Source: SAR324 cluster bacterium (lineage in GTDB: Bacteria > SAR324 > NAC60-12). Taken from it: 64,000 nucleotides of DNA. A program made the translations under genes and the position numbers. The notes beneath the pieces were generated by a model, which did no database searches, had not been told where the DNA came from, and was given only the letters and a program-made list of their open reading frames with translations. Shown one piece after another: positions 23,801-38,800 of the stretch. The DNA lies in contig JANQJU010000082.1 in NCBI GenBank assembly GCA_028281495.1, positions 110,278 through 174,277 on the forward strand, read 5' to 3'. The first letter of the stretch is position 1, and every line of letters begins with the position of its first letter.

Positions 23801-26800
23801 TTGGAGGAGCCGGAGGCATTGGAGAGGCTTGGACCCGCACCATGATCGAAAAATACCAAGCGCACATCGTATGGATTGGGAGACGGCCCCAACAGGAAAT
23901 TCAATCCAAACTGGATGCCTTTTCAGCAACGGGGCGCACGCCGTTGTATATTTCCGCCGATGCGAGCGACCGCGAAGCCTTGCAACGCGCTTATGACACC
24001 ATCAAACAAACCCATCCCACCATTCACGGTGTGATTCATTCTGCCGTAGGGATCTTTGATCAAAGCCTTGCCAACACCACCGAAGACCGATTTCGGACCA
24101 TCCTTGCGGTGAAAATTGATGTGACGGTTCGCCTCGCCCAAGTGTTTCAGCAGGAACCTTTGGATTTCGTGATGTTCTTTTCCTCGGTGGCCTCCTTTGA
24201 AAGATGGGGGGGCATGAGTGGTTATTCAGGAGGTTGTGCGTTTAAGGATGCCTTTGCTCTCCGACTCGGTACGTTGTGGCCATGTGCGGTCAAAATCATG
24301 AATTGGGGGGGATGGAATGCGGGAACGGGAGAAGCGTTTCCCGAAGCCTCCAAGATCCGTGCTCAACAACGGGGGGTGCGCGCGATTGAGCCAGAAGAAG
24401 GATTGGTGGCTTTGGAACAACTCCTGGCAGGGCCAGTGGATCAGCTTTCCTTGATGAAGACGCGGTCTCATCGGGTATTGGATTCCATCAATCCAGACGA
24501 AACGATGACGGTTTACCCCGAAACCCATCCGGCCTGCATCGAAGCGGTGCGAACCCACCTCCCTCCTCAAGAGGCTCCACACCATCTGATCCATTCCGCA
24601 GGCCCTTTGCAAAGTTATGGGATGGAGGATCTGCTGCTTGAGTTTTTGCAGGAAATACTCCGCGTCACGGAAACGTCGGCTCCGGTGGTGGAATTTTACC
24701 ACCGTTGGGTAGCACAAAGCCGTGAAATTTTAGGAACTCGCCCGGTTCCTTCCAATGCCCTTGAGACCATCTGGCAAAAGTGGAATCAGGCGAAAGTGAA
24801 TTGGAATGGGACGGCCAACAAGCGAGCCATCGTTGTTATCGTCGAAGCCTGTTTGCGTGCCCTTCCGGATATTCTCACTGGAAGACAACGAGCGACGGAC
24901 GTGATTTTCCCCAATTCCTCAATGGAGCTGGTGGAAGGCGTGTATACCGGTAGTGCGGTGGGGGATTATTTCAACGATGCGCTTTCCGATTCGCTCGTCC
25001 ATGCAGTGCAGCAATACTTGCAACAGGACCGCACTGCTCGCATTCGTTTGCTGGAAATTGGAGCCGGAACCGGAGCCGCCACAAAGCGAATTCTTCCCAA
25101 GTTGGATGCCTTCCAGAATCAGATTGAGGAATACTGTTACACTGATATTTCCAAAGCCTTTTTGTTCCATGCTGAAGAAAATTATGCACCCCAACATCCT
25201 TATGTTCGAACTCATCTGTTTAATGTGGAACAGCCGATTGCCGAGCAAGGACTCGAAGCAGGTCGATACGATTTTGTGATTGCCAACAATGTGCTGCATG
25301 CCACCAAAAACATTCGAAACACTCTACGGAACGCCAAAGCCACCTTGAGCAAACACGGACTGCTGTTTCTCAATGAGTCCAGTGACAATTCGGTGTTGGC
25401 ACACGTCACCTTCGGTCTACTGGAAGGGTGGTGGTTGAACGAAGACGACTCCATTCGGATCCCAGGATGTCCTGGCTTGTATCCCGAAGCATGGCAACGT
25501 GTGTTAGAGGAAGAAGGGTTCCATTCTGTACTCTTTCCAGTACCCGCCGCCCGCCCGTTGGGACAACAAATCATTATCGCTGCGAGTGATGGCATCATCC
25601 GTCAAAGGAAATCACTTCCGCCAGAAGTCAAGCCCACAAAAACCAGCACGCGTAAGGTATCGCCAACTTCTGTACAACAAAGCCTCACGTCTCCACAAAG
25701 CCCCAGGCCCTCGCAAAGCTCTACGCTCTCGCAAAGCCCAACACCCCAGCAAAGCCCAACATCCCAGCAAAGCCCCAGGCCCTCGCAAAGCTCCACGCTC
25801 ACGCAAAGCCCCACTCCTGGGCCGAGGGGCAGGGAATCTGTCGTCTCTGATGAACAATTGCGGGAGGAAAGCACGCATTACCTGAGACAACTGTTTGGCA
25901 ATGTGCTCCGCATTGAAAGTCATGAAGTCGATTCATCGGAACCGCTGGAAAGCTATGGCATTGATTCCATTTTGATCGTTCAGGTCACCCACAAGCTCCG
26001 CGAGGTGTTTGAAGAGATCAGCAGCACCTTACTGTTTGAAGTCCAAACCATTGATGGGCTGGTGGACTACTTCTTGACCCATCGCAAAAACGCTTTGATG
26101 GAGTTGCTTGGCGTGGCACCTCAACCCGCATCGGTGGCCACTCCACCTGTTGTGGATCAACCACCGCCTTTAGTGCCCAACCCTGAACAACGGTTTGAGA
26201 CACCTGCTCCGGCACAAACCCCGCAAATACAGCCTCCACAAATACAGCCGGTTCCGCCTTCTCAATCGGTGGTATCTCCATCTCCGACTCCGATTCCTGC
26301 TCCGGTTTCGACTCCGGTTCCGGCTTTGGTTTCGACTCCGGCTCCCACTCCGATGGTTGAAACCAGTCGTGAACGGCAAGCATCGATTTCCTTGGAACCC
26401 ATCGCCATCATTGGAGTGAGCGGCCACTATGCGGAAGCCGATACTTTGGATGAGTACTGGGAGAATCTGAAAAATGGCAAAGACTGCATTACCGAAATTC
26501 CTCCAGAACGTTGGGATCTGGATGGGTTTTTCAACCCCGACCCCAAAGAAGCGGCTGCCCAAGGGATGAGCTACAACAAATGGGGAAGTTTTCTTCAAAA
26601 CTTCGATCACTTCGATCCGCTGTTTTTCAAGATCTCTCCCAAAGAAGCCTTGATGGTGGATCCCCAAGAACGGCGCTTCATTGAAACCTGTTGGGAAGCG
26701 GTGGAAGATGCGGGATACACCAAAGAAGCACTGGAAAAGCAGGTGCAACAGCAGGTTGGGGTTTTTGCAGGTATCACCAAAACCGGGTTTGATTTGTATG

Positions 26801-29800
26801 CCCCCGAATTGTGGAAACGTGGGGAATACGTGTATCCGCACACGAGCTTTGCTTCTGTGGCAAACCGCATTTCGTATTTGATGAATTTGCGAGGTCCGAG
26901 CATGTCGATTGACACGCTCTGTGCGTCGTCGATGACCGCCATTCATGAAGCGTGTGAGCACCTTCGCCGTCACGAATGCCGCATGGCGATTGTGGGGGGA
27001 GTGAACATCTATGTACACCCTTCGAGCTACACCAGCCTGTGTGCGTACGGAATGCTTGCCAACGATGGACGGTGCAAGAGTTTTGGAAAAGGCGGCAATG
27101 GTTTTGTTCCAGGAGAAGGTGTGGGAGCGATGGTGCTCAAACCGCTCTCACAAGCGATGGCAGACCAGGACCACATCTATGCGTTGATTCGAGGCACCAC
27201 CGTCAATCATGATGGGAAAACCAATGGCTACACCGTGCCCAATCCCAAGGCGCAAGCGCAGCTCATTCGAGAGACCTTGGACAAAGCCGGGATCGATGCC
27301 CGCACGGTCAGTTATATTGAAGCTCATGGGACCGGAACCGAATTGGGTGATCCCATCGAAATGGCCGGACTGTCTCAAGCGTTTCAAAAGGACACCACCG
27401 ATACGGGCTTCTGTGCTTTGGGGTCGGTGAAATCCAATTTAGGACACCTCGAAGCGGCAGCAGGTATGGCTGGATTGACCAAGATCCTCCTGCAAATGAA
27501 ACACGGTCAATTGGTGCCCAGCCTTCACGCGGAAGAGTTGAACCCCAATATTGCCTTCGAAAAAACGCCTTTTGTGCTTCAACGTGAGCTGGGGCCTTGG
27601 AAACGCCCCACACTGGAAACCAATGGTGTGTCCCAAACTTACCCACGCATCGCAGGAATTTCTGGATTCGGAGCCGGTGGTTCCAATGCTCATGTGATTG
27701 TTGAAGAGTACATTGCTAAACCAGACAGCCTCCAAGCACACAGCACCCAATCACACAGCACACCTTCGGTGCATTCCCCCATTTCAAGCTCGGCGGAGCC
27801 GGGACCGTTCCCGATTGTGCTTTCTGCCAAAAATGAGGAACGCCTGACTGCCTACGCTCACAAACTGCTGGAATTTGTGAAGCAGAACCCTTCGGTAAGC
27901 TTACCGAACATGGCTTACACGCTCCAAGTGGGACGGGAAGCCATGACCGAACGCGTGGCATTTTTGGTCTCTTCGATCCACGAACTCGACACAAAATTGA
28001 ACGGGTTTCTCCAGGGGCAGCAGGATCTCCGCGACCTGTACCGAGGCCAAGCGAAAAGCGATAAAGAATTCATGGGCCTGCTGACGGCCGATGACGACTG
28101 GGCTTCCACCTTGCAGGCCTGGATTGCAAAACGAAAATACTCCAAATTGCTGAATCTGTGGGTCAAGGGATTGGCCATCGATTGGTCTCAATTGTATGGC
28201 GACTCAAAACCGCAACGCGTCAGTCTCCCGACCTATCCGTTTGCCAGCGAGTCGTATTGGCTCGATATCCGTCCTCGCGTTCATGCAATGCCAACCGATA
28301 GTACGGAAGGGTCTGAAGTCCGCAAACCCGCTATTTCTGCTCGGGCAACGGATGCCGCGAAATCGTTATCCGCAAACGCTCCGATGGTGGAACCCCACGA
28401 AGTGATGTGTTTTGAAGAATTGTGGCAAATGCAACCACTGCCGCAAATGACTTCTCCATACCCCAATGAAGCCTCGATTCGATCCGTGGTTTGTTGCCTC
28501 TCGCATCCGGAACATCAAAAAATGTTTCTAGACCTAATGGCGTCTTTGCAGCCTGAGGTGTCGGTTCGTTTCATCCCCCAGCAAGCCGAAGCAGGCTACG
28601 CAGCCGCTCTGCAAGGGATTCAAAACGAAATCGGTTCGGTGGACGCCTTGTTGTATTGTTGGGCACTGGAAGATCCACGTCTCATTCAGGATATCGCGCC
28701 GTTGGTCTCGATCTTTCAAGCCCTCGGAACCACTCAAGTGAAACCGCGTCGGGTGTTATTGGCAGGACAGTTCGAAGATGGTGTCGAGCAAAGTTTCCTA
28801 GAATCTTGGATCGGTTTTGAACGGTCGTTGGGACTTCTCTTGCCCCACACTGCCGTCGTTCCCATCTTGTTGGAATGCAATGAATCGGAAACCCCACTTA
28901 GCACTTCCAATCTCGGCAGGTCCGACCTCAGTATAGGCCAACCCAAAAACAACCTGGATCCATCTTCCCGTAACGAGTGGGGGCACCGTCTGTGGTTGGA
29001 ATTGCAAACGCCTCATGCTCAAGCGGTGTTGTATCGAGAAGGCCAACGTCATGTGCTTCAGATTCGTCCCACGGAGTGGAAGTCGCTGGAGTCCAGCTTT
29101 CCGGTGAAACAAGGAGGAACTTACCTCATCACCGGAGGCAACGGGGGATTGGGACTTTTGTTTGCAGAGCACTTTGCCCGGTCTTGTGCGGTCAATTTGG
29201 TGTTGACCGGACGCTCTCCGCTGACACCGGAAAAGCAGAATCGGATTTTGGCCATCGAAGATAAAGGCAGCTCCGTGTTTTACCTACAAGCCGATGTGAG
29301 CGATGCCAATGCCATGCAGCAGGGATTGAAAGCAGCAAAGAGTCGTTTTGGCGAGATTCAGGGAGTGCTCCATGCGGCTGGAGTTCGTGGCAGTCGAACG
29401 CTGTTTGAAAATGAAATCCATGCTTTTCAAAGCGTGTTGAATCCTAAAATCCAAGGCACTCTGATTTTGGATGAATTGTTGGCGGAAGAACCCTTGGATT
29501 TCGTCTGCTACTTTTCCTCCAGTGCTGCCATTTTGGGGGATGTGGGGACCTGCGATTATGCGGTAGGGAACCGCTTTCAAATGGCCTATGCCGATTATCG
29601 GAATCGCTTGCTGGCTCAGAAAAAACGATCCGGCAAAACAGTGGTATTCAACTGGCCGCTGTGGGAAGAAGGCGGGATGCGAGCAAAGGACGATGAACAG
29701 ACGCGGTTTTATCTGGAAACCAGCGGTCAACGGAGCGTGACCACCTCCGAAGGCATCTCGTTGTGGGAGCAGTTGCTAGCTCACGAGCGTACTCAACATC

Positions 29801-32800
29801 TGGTGCTGGTTGGCCGTCCTAGCCGGGTGCGTCAATTTTTAGGCTTGGGGGCCATCCCGACGGCCCAAAGCGTTCGCCAAGATTTAAAACGGGTGGTGAG
29901 TCAACTGCTGCAAATCCCTTCAGACAAGTTGGATGAAACCAGCAACTTGGCCGACTTTGGGTTCGATTCCATTAGTTTGGCTGAATTGGCGAGCCGTCTT
30001 TCGGCACACTTTCCGGTAGAGGTCACCCCTTCCTTGTTTTTCTCCCACTCCACGCTGAAGGCGCTGACACAATACTTTCTCACCGAACATGCTGAGGCGA
30101 TCCAACAGTTTTATTCCCAACAAGCCCGTAACACCCCTCGTCCCAGTTTGTCTCGCTCGGAAGCTCCTTCGTCTTTGCCTTCGGATGTTCCACACCCTCC
30201 ACATTCGGAGGTTTTGCCTTCGGAGGGGGCGTCTTTAGATGCATCAAGTTTGGATACATCTGGTTTGGATATATCTGGTTTGGATATATCTGGTTTGGAT
30301 CCCTCAAGTTTGAATTCCTTAAGTTTGGAAGCATCGCGTCTTGCCTCGCCACAATCTGGTCAAGCACCGTTCAACTTGGTTCCTCAGCCGACTCAATCTC
30401 CGGTTGGCGAAACCCCCATTGCCATCATTGGGATGAGTGGACGGTTTCCCGGTGCCGATTCCGTGGAAGCGTTTTGGGAGAACCTCCGAAACGGCCACAA
30501 TGCCATCACCAAGATCCCTAGTGACCGTTGGGAAGAGAACGACGATGCCAGACCTTGGGGCGGGTTCCTCTCGGAATTGGATCAGTTCGATCCCTTGTTT
30601 TTTGAGATTCCTCCACGCGAAGCTGCCGAAATGGATCCCCGACAACGACTCTTCTTGGAAGAAGCATGGCACGCTTTCGAAGACGCAGGGTATATGGGAG
30701 ATCGGATTCAAGGGAAATCCTGTGGCGTGTTTGTGGGCGTGGAAGAAGGCGGCGATGGCACCCACGAAAGCTCCACGAGCAACAATCAAACATCTACCTT
30801 GGCGGCCCGCATTGCCTATACCTTAGATTTGAAAGGTCCCAATCTTGCGCTGAACACCGCCTGTTCTTCGGGTTTGGTGGCGGTCCATCAGGCGTGTCTT
30901 GCACTGAAAAATGGCGATTGCGACATGGCCTTGGCCGGAGGGATCAATCTGATGTTGTCTTCGGCAACTTATGCAGGGTTGACTCAGGCTCAAATGCTTT
31001 CACCCGATGGCACCTGTCGTGTGTTCGATCAACAGGCCAATGGCCTCGTTCCCGGCGAAGCGGTGGCCATTGTTTTGCTGAAGCCTTTAGCGCAGGCCGT
31101 TGCCGACAAGGATCGGATTTATGGCTGCATCACTGGCAGCGGAGTGAACTATGATGGGAAAACCAATGGCATGGCCGCACCCAACCCCGTGAGTCAAGCC
31201 GAGCTGATCCAAAATGTGTATCGCAAATACCAGATCGATCCGGCGGCGATCCAATATGTTTTGGCTCACAGTGTGGGATCTAAATTGGGAGACCCGATTG
31301 AGTTCGAGGCCCTCACCCAAGCCTTCCGAAAATTCACTTCACAACAGGAGTATTGTTATCTGGGATCTGTCAAACCGCTGATTGGTCACACCTTTGCTGC
31401 TTCGGGGGTGGTGAATCTGATCAGCATGGTGATGGCCATGAAAGCCCAAACGATTCCTGCATCCCAGCATTTCGAACAGGCCAACGAGTTCATCCATTTT
31501 CCAGGTTCTCCCTTTGTGTTGACTCAGGAAAACCGCCCGTGGGAAACACCTGTGGACCAGCCCCGTTTGGGAGTGATCAGCGCCAACGGTATCAGTGGAA
31601 CCAATGCCCATGTGGTCCTTGAAGAACACATTTCGGTTCCCAAGGGGGTTTCCCAAGACCTTCCTTTGCAAAGCCCGTCGCAAGAGACCCCTATAGCTTC
31701 GGTTCCTCGTTTGTTGGTGTTTTCCGCCAAGAATCCGGATCGATTGCAAGCTGTGGTTCGGAACATGGCGGCCTTTCTGAAAGCTTACCCTCAATTGCCT
31801 TTGCGTGATATCAGTTACACGCTCCAGGTGGGACGCGAAGCCATGAAAGAACGATTGGCCGTGAGTGCCCATTCGGTGTCAGATCTCATTCAGCAGTTGA
31901 ACCAATTCCTCACTCCTGAGGATGCTAACGTAGCTTCCAATGTATCTCGCAATACGGATTCCAACTCAGCTTCCAGTACGGGTTCCAATTCGGCTTCCAA
32001 CATGGGTTCCAGCATGGATTCCAACATGGGTTCCAACATGGGTTCCAACATGGGTTCCAACATGGGTTCCGCGAACAGGTTGTGGTGTGGAAAAATTCGT
32101 GAATCCGAAGATTATGATTTGGACACGGGCAAGGAAACGTTGCTTCAATCCGCCTTGGCCAACAACGATCTGGAACAACTCGCCACCTTATGGGTGCAAG
32201 GGGTGTTGATCCCTTGGGAAGACTTGGCCGCTAATGCGCAAGCACGGATCATCGCTCTTCCTACCTACCCGTTCATGAAACGTGAGTGCCGTCCCGCTTC
32301 GACAAATCTCCAGAGTCCATCGAACCCGCCCCGTGTGACAGGCAATCGGGTGACCGAACTGTATGATATCATTTCCCGAGATAGCGCCCGTGAGTTTCTC
32401 GATGGCTACTTAACGTTTTTTCCGTTGTTGGAAAAAGTTCCTGGTTTTTCATTGACCCAGGTGGGGTCGAATCCCGAGCAATTTCCCGAGCATGCTGCTC
32501 TCATCAAAGCTAAACAGAGCGAAAGCCGGCAGGTGTTGTGGCATCAAGAAGACTTTACTCAGGTGCGTCATTTGCTTGATTTTGGGTGCGGTTATGGAAC
32601 CGATGTGATCGATTTCGCTGCACGTTATCCCAATCTGTGCACCCACGGATTCACGATCACTCCAAGCCAAGCCGAACGCGCAACGCAGCGCATTGAGGCG
32701 TTGAATCTGGGGGCGCGAGCGGCCGTGTTCAACAAAGACAGCACCCGCGATCCGTTTCCAGCCCGGTATGATGTGGTAATCGGGATTGAGGTCAGTTGTC

Positions 32801-35800
32801 ATATTGAAAATAAAGCCGGGTTATTCCGCAATATTTCCAAGTCGTTGCAAGCCGGGGGACGGGTGTACTTGATGGACTTTGTGGCGAACTTGCGAGGTCC
32901 CATCGTCGATCCCAATGTTTCCGTGTACATCCCCACACAAAAACAATGGATCGAACTGCTCTCAGAGCATGATCTGTTCATTGATGAAATCATCGATGTT
33001 TCTCCACAAATCGCCAATTCTCTCGATGATCCTGATTTTGAGGAGAACATCAAAAACCTCGAACCGGTGCTCCGCGATTCCTGGCGGAATTGGATCAACA
33101 ATGCCACCGCCATCGAAAAAGGCTGGGTCGGTTATTGCTCATTCAAGCTCCATAAAAATCAGGACTTGGACCCTGCATCATTACACGACCACAATGCGTT
33201 CAAGTTCTCAAATCCCACTCCCTATCCACAGGCTTTGGCCGCGATGCAGTCTCGGCAATCGGAGGGGGCACAGTCTCCCCAACCGGCGGTTTCGCAATCT
33301 CCCCAACCGGCGGTTTCGCAATCTTCCCAACTGGCGGTTTCACAATCTCCTCAACGGGTAGCAGAGGCTTCTCCACTGGTATCGGAACAGTCATCACAAA
33401 CGCAGGCCGTTGCCTCTTCTCGCGAGGAATCCAATTCACCGGATCAGATCCGGATGGTCCAATCGTACTTAGCGGAAGTTTTCGCTCAGGTACTGGGGTT
33501 CCAAAAAGAAGAGTTGGCGACTATTGAAACGCTCCGAGAACTGGGATTCAGTTCGCTCAATGCGGTCGAATTGACCGAAGCGATCAACACGAAATTCGAC
33601 CTGGAATTGCCCACCAGTCTTGTGTTCGAATTCAACACCCTCACGGCCCTGAGCGAATACCTCAACCGCCGTCTCCAGCAGAAACAATCCAAGCCAGCAC
33701 CCGTATCAGATCGGGGGGTGGAACAGGTGACACCTATAATGGAACACTCTGCAACACCGTTGACGGAACGTCCTGTGACACCGTTATCGGAAGATCCTGT
33801 GACACCCGTGGCGGAACATTTTGCGACACCGTTGACGGAACGTCCTGCAAGGCAAACCCCGCAGGATCTTGCACCTCAGATTGAGGAAGATGCGATTGCG
33901 ATCATTGGAATCGCTTGCCGTTGTGCCGGGGCCAATAGCCCTGATGAATTTTGGGAAATGGTGAGTCAAGGGAAAGACGCGATTTCAGAGATTTCCAATC
34001 CAGAATGGCTTCAGTTTTTCCAACAGCATTCGTCCAAACCAGTGCCCTTGCATTATGGGGCCATGACGGACTTGGAATACTTCGATCCTCTGTTTTTCCG
34101 GATCTCTCCCAAAGAAGCTGCTTACATGGATTGCACGCAACGGATTCTGTTGGAGGAATGTTACAAAGCCTTGGAAAATGCAGGGTATGCCCCCACGTCG
34201 TTACAAGATCAGCGCGTGGGCACCTATATTGGAACCAGCGGCGGCAGTGCAGCGACCAAGCGAGACCTCAGCCATTTCACCTTATTGGGATCCGATCCCA
34301 GTATCGGAGCAGCACGAACCGCCTACTTTTTAGACCTCAAAGGGCCAGCACTGCCGGTCAATACCGCATGCTCTTCCTCGTTGGTGGCGATGGATCTGGC
34401 CCACCAAGCCTTGAAAAACGGAAGCATCGATTTGGCCCTTGCTGGAGGCATTGCCATCCTAGACAACCCCACGTCGTTCGTTTTCACCAACAATGCGGGA
34501 ATGCTTTCTCCGACCGGGGCCTGTCGTCCATTTGATAACGAGGCCAATGGAATTGTGGTGGGAGATGGGGTTGGCATCGTCATCATGAAACGCTTGAAAG
34601 ATGCGGTGCGCGATCACGATTCGATCTATGGAGTGATCCGAGGAAGTGCCACCAACCAAGACGGGCAAACCTCGGGAATCACGGTGCCGAGCTTCCTATC
34701 GCAGAGCCGTTTGCAAGCTTCTTTGTATCGAAAGGCGAATATCCCTGTAGAGGATATTCAATATATCGAAGCGCATGGTACCGGAACCAAATTGGGCGAT
34801 CCTGTGGAGATTCATGCCCTCAGCGACAGTTTTCAGCAATTCACCGACAAGAGTAAATTTTGTGCGATTGGTTCCGTGAAGGCCAATATCGGGCACACCG
34901 CAGCCGCAGCAGGAGTGATGGGGGTCATTAAGATCTTGATGAGTTTGAAACACCAGCAAATCCCTCCGGCCGTGCATTTTTCTAAAGAGAACGAACACAT
35001 CGATTTTGAAAGCAGTCCAGTGTATGTGAACACCGCCTTGAAGGAATGGCCCACCAATTCCCAAGGCAGTCGCTTGGCAGCGGTGAGTTCATTTGGCTAC
35101 AGCGGGACCAATTCCCATATGGTGATTGAACAATACCCCGATCTGCAACCCACGGATTCGGTATCGACGGATACCCAACCGTGCTTGGTGGTGCTTTCAG
35201 CCGTGACCGAAGAACGATTGAAGGTCCTGGTGGAAACCTATTGTCACTTTCTGGAAGAGCATTCCGATCTCTCGTTAGTGGATCTGGCGTACACCCTTCA
35301 GGTCGGGCGAGATCCCTTGGAGGTCCGATTGGCATTGGTGGTGGAAAGTCTGCCGCAATTGAGCACACGATTAAGAGCATTCTTGGAAGGCGCCAAGGAT
35401 CAAGATGCATGTTGGCACGGGCGCATCCAAACCGGAAAAAACAAGATCAGTCTGTTGCAAGGGGATGAGGAATCTCAGGAGTTGATCGAAAAATGGATCG
35501 CAAATCGAAGGTTTCCCAAACTCGCCGAATTGTGGACGTTGGGACTTCCTATCCAGTGGAATCGGCTTTATCCTCATACGAAACCTCAGCGCATTCGACT
35601 GCCCCACTATCCCTTTGCTCGTGATCTTTATCCCATTACCAGTACCTCGCCGGTTCCTGAATCTTCCATAGAGGTAAAGACGGCGACTCCGATTGCCCCA
35701 CCCGCATCCTCCATGCCGCCTGCTCTAATCGTGCCTTCTGTTTTGCATCCGTTGTTGCACCAAAACACCTCGGATCTTTCAGAACAGCGCTTCAGTTCTC

Positions 35801-38800
35801 ACTTCACGGGCCAAGAATTTTTCTTGGCCGATCATGTGGTGGCGGGGCAAAAGATTTTGCCGGGTGTGGCTTATTTGGAGATGGCACGAGCCGCGTTTGA
35901 ACAAGCAACTCGTGGTCTGGAGGAATACCATAGTATTTCAGAAGCAGCCCCCGTTCGGCTCCATAACGTGGTGTGGGTTCGACCCATTGCGGCAAACGAC
36001 TCGATCACTTCCGTACACGTCAGTCTGTTTCCAAAGGAAAACGAAGCTACTGAGTCTGTCAAATCCCCACAGATTCAATATGAAGTTTACACCGAACCGG
36101 AAAATCCGAATGACGAAGCCGTGATTCATAGCCAAGGCACGATCTCATATGGGACCTCGGTTCCAGGAACCTCAGTTTCCGGGACCGCGCTGGATATACA
36201 GACTTCGTTGGATATTCCTGCTTTGAAGACCCAAATGAACTCCGAACCCGTGGGAGCAGAAACTTGTTACAGCGCTTATACTTCCTTGGGGGTCGATTAC
36301 GGTCCTGGCCATCGAGGCATCGACGCAATGTTCCTGGGAGACCAGCAAGTGTTGGCAAAACTCGTCCTCCCATCCGCCTTTGCCGACACTCAAGATGCGT
36401 TTGTCTTGCATCCTTGCCTCATGGATTCGGCTCTTCAGGCATCGATTGGACTGGTTTTGGAATCGTTGCTAGGTGGGGCGAGTGATCATCCAAACGACAA
36501 TCCATCGCTTCCCTTTGCTTTGGAAACACTGGACATCCTGGGGCCTTGCCCGGTTTCCATGTGGGCTTGGATCCGACGTTCTCCACAAGGTTCCAAGAGC
36601 GATCAGGTCCAGAAGCTCGACATCGATTGCTGTGATGACCAAGGACAGGTGTGTGTTGCCATACGAGGCCTCTCTGCACGAACCCTGACTCCGCCCAAGT
36701 TCGGAACCCTCATGGCCCGACCCGTTTGGGTCGATATAACCCACCCAGAGAAAGCCCACTCAGATATGGCCCACCTGGAGAAAGCCCACACAAATATGGC
36801 CCATCCAGAAAAAGCCCATTCGGATATGGCCCATCCAGAAACAGAGATTTCGCCCGAATTGCCTTCAGATACCCCCCATTGGGTGCTGTTGTGTGACCCG
36901 TTCACTCCGGACGCATTGAAATCGGAACTTCCTGGAGCGTCTTTTGTACGATTGCAATCGAAGGAACGGGGATTGGCACAGCGGTATCAAGACATGGCGA
37001 TTCAAGTGTTTGAAACGCTCCAAGGCATTCTCAAAAATCGGCCGGATCGTAAGGTGTTCATTCAGCTCCTGATTCCGGCTCAACGGGAAGGCCAATTGCT
37101 GTCTGGGTTTTCGGGGTTGTTGAAAACCGCTCACCTCGAAAATCCAAAAATTGTAGTGCAACTCATCGAGGTCCAGCCTGGTGAAAGCGGGTCCGGGATG
37201 CTCCAAAAAATCACGGAAAATCGAAATTTTCCGGAACACGCCCATATCCGCTACTGCGAGGGTCAACGACAGGTGGGGTTTTGGAAAGAATTGGAAGCGG
37301 AACCGCCTCATTCTCCCCCTTGGAAAGAAGGTGGTGTGTATCTCATCACCGGAGGTCTGGGGGGACTCGGATTGCTGTTTGCGCATGAGATTGCGCGTAG
37401 TTGTAATCAGGCAACGATTGTTTTGACCGGCCGTTCGGAGGGAAATCCGTCCCATCCCTCCATAGCAAGCCTCGAAGCGTTGGGAACCAAGGTGGTCTAT
37501 TGGCGAGTTGATGTGAGCCGCAAAAAACAGGTGGATGCAGCCATCAAAAGGATTCAACAAGAGTGGGGGCAACTCAACGGCATCCTGCACAGTGCCGGGG
37601 TCATTCAAGACAACTTTATTATCAAAAAGGCGGCTGCCGAATTCAATGCCGTTCTGCCACCCAAAGTTGCCGGCACGGTCAACTTAGACCGAGCGACTCA
37701 AAATTTAGAGTTGGATTTCTTTGTGCTGTTCTCTTCCGGAGCCGGGCCGTGGGGCAATGCCGGACAAGCGGATTATTCCGCTGCCAATGGCTTCATGGAT
37801 GCCTATGCCCGTTATCGCAATGAACGAGTCGTTGCCGGAGCCGCCCGACACAAAGGGCCGTATGGGCAAACCCTTTCGGTCAATTGGCCGCTTTGGAAAG
37901 AAGGGGGCATGCAGGTTGGACCCGAAATCGAAAAACGGATGACCCAAACCATCGGAGCCGTGGCCATGCAAACCGCAACCGGGATGCAAGCCTTTTATCG
38001 CGCTTTAGCTTCTGGGGAAGACCAAGTCATGGTCATGGAAGGACACCTTGCCCAGCTCCATGCCGAAGTCTTAAAACCTTTGTCTCCACCACAAGCCGTG
38101 GCAGCGCAGGCAGAACCCAAAAATGTGACAATGGCCCCGGTTCAGGGAGTTTCCGTACCTGCCACCCCGGTGGCCCAAGATGTTCCCGATAGAGTCCTCA
38201 AACCGGAGTCTCAACCCAGTCCTGCCGCATCTCTAGACAAAACTGCCGTGCCTCTAGACACAGCCGCTGTGCCTGTGGATAAAGCTGCTGTGCCTGTGGA
38301 CAAAGCTGCCGTGCCTCTGGGCAAAGATGCCTTGATTGATCGGACCGGAACGTTTTTGAAAAACATCGTGTGTGAAACGCTGAATGTGAATCCGGATCAA
38401 ATGGAAATCGATCGAGATCTCCACAATTATGGTTTGGATTCCATCATCGTGTTGGAGATCGACAACAAGCTGGAACAGCATTTTCCCAATCTCTCAAAGA
38501 CTTTATTTTTCGAATACAGCACGATCCAAGATCTTTCCGCTTATTTTGTGGATGCCTACCCCAAAGAGGTCGACATCTTGTTCCAACCGAAAGCAGAGCT
38601 ACCTCCCGCAGAACCCATTGCCGTGCTTCCTAGCAAACCACCCTCGACACCCCAGGTGTCGCTTCCAGCACGTCCTTCCAGCCGGAGCCGGAGTCGTAGG
38701 AAACGAGCAGCAACTTCTATGACCTCGTCCACAGAATCCGACGCGGGTGGAGGAACCACAGTTTCATCAGTTTCACCGGCTTCGCCAGTATCGTCAGCTT

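Larger units (their letters stand above)
21010..26095 (+). other. PKS module 5: KS5-KR4-MT3-ACP6
   Basis: KS5 is complete (DTACSSS, EAHGTGT). KR4 has GGAGGIG and Tyr1209 (SGYSGG) with no Asn at +4, as in the other KRs that precede an MT. MT3 (EIGAGTGA, base 25054) is close to MT2. ACP6 Ser1790 is in YGIDSI. Expected product: alpha-methyl, beta-hydroxy. Confidence 0.85.
30415..33680 (+). other. PKS module 7: KS7-MT4-ACP8, no reductive domain
   Basis: KS7 has Cys3422 and His3557, but in a divergent block (VLAHSVGS). MT4 is a SAM methyltransferase of the GCGYGTD class, with the blocks VANLRGPIVD and DVSPQIAN, different from MT1-3. With no KR, the unit should leave a beta-keto group that is C-methylated, or an enol that is O-methylated. 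Confidence 0.82.

Noticed and set aside
26170..27018. Minus-strand frame of 282 codons opposite KS6
   Set aside because: It overlaps a linker repeat and a conserved KS; its Arg-rich repeat is the complement of the Pro-Thr linker.
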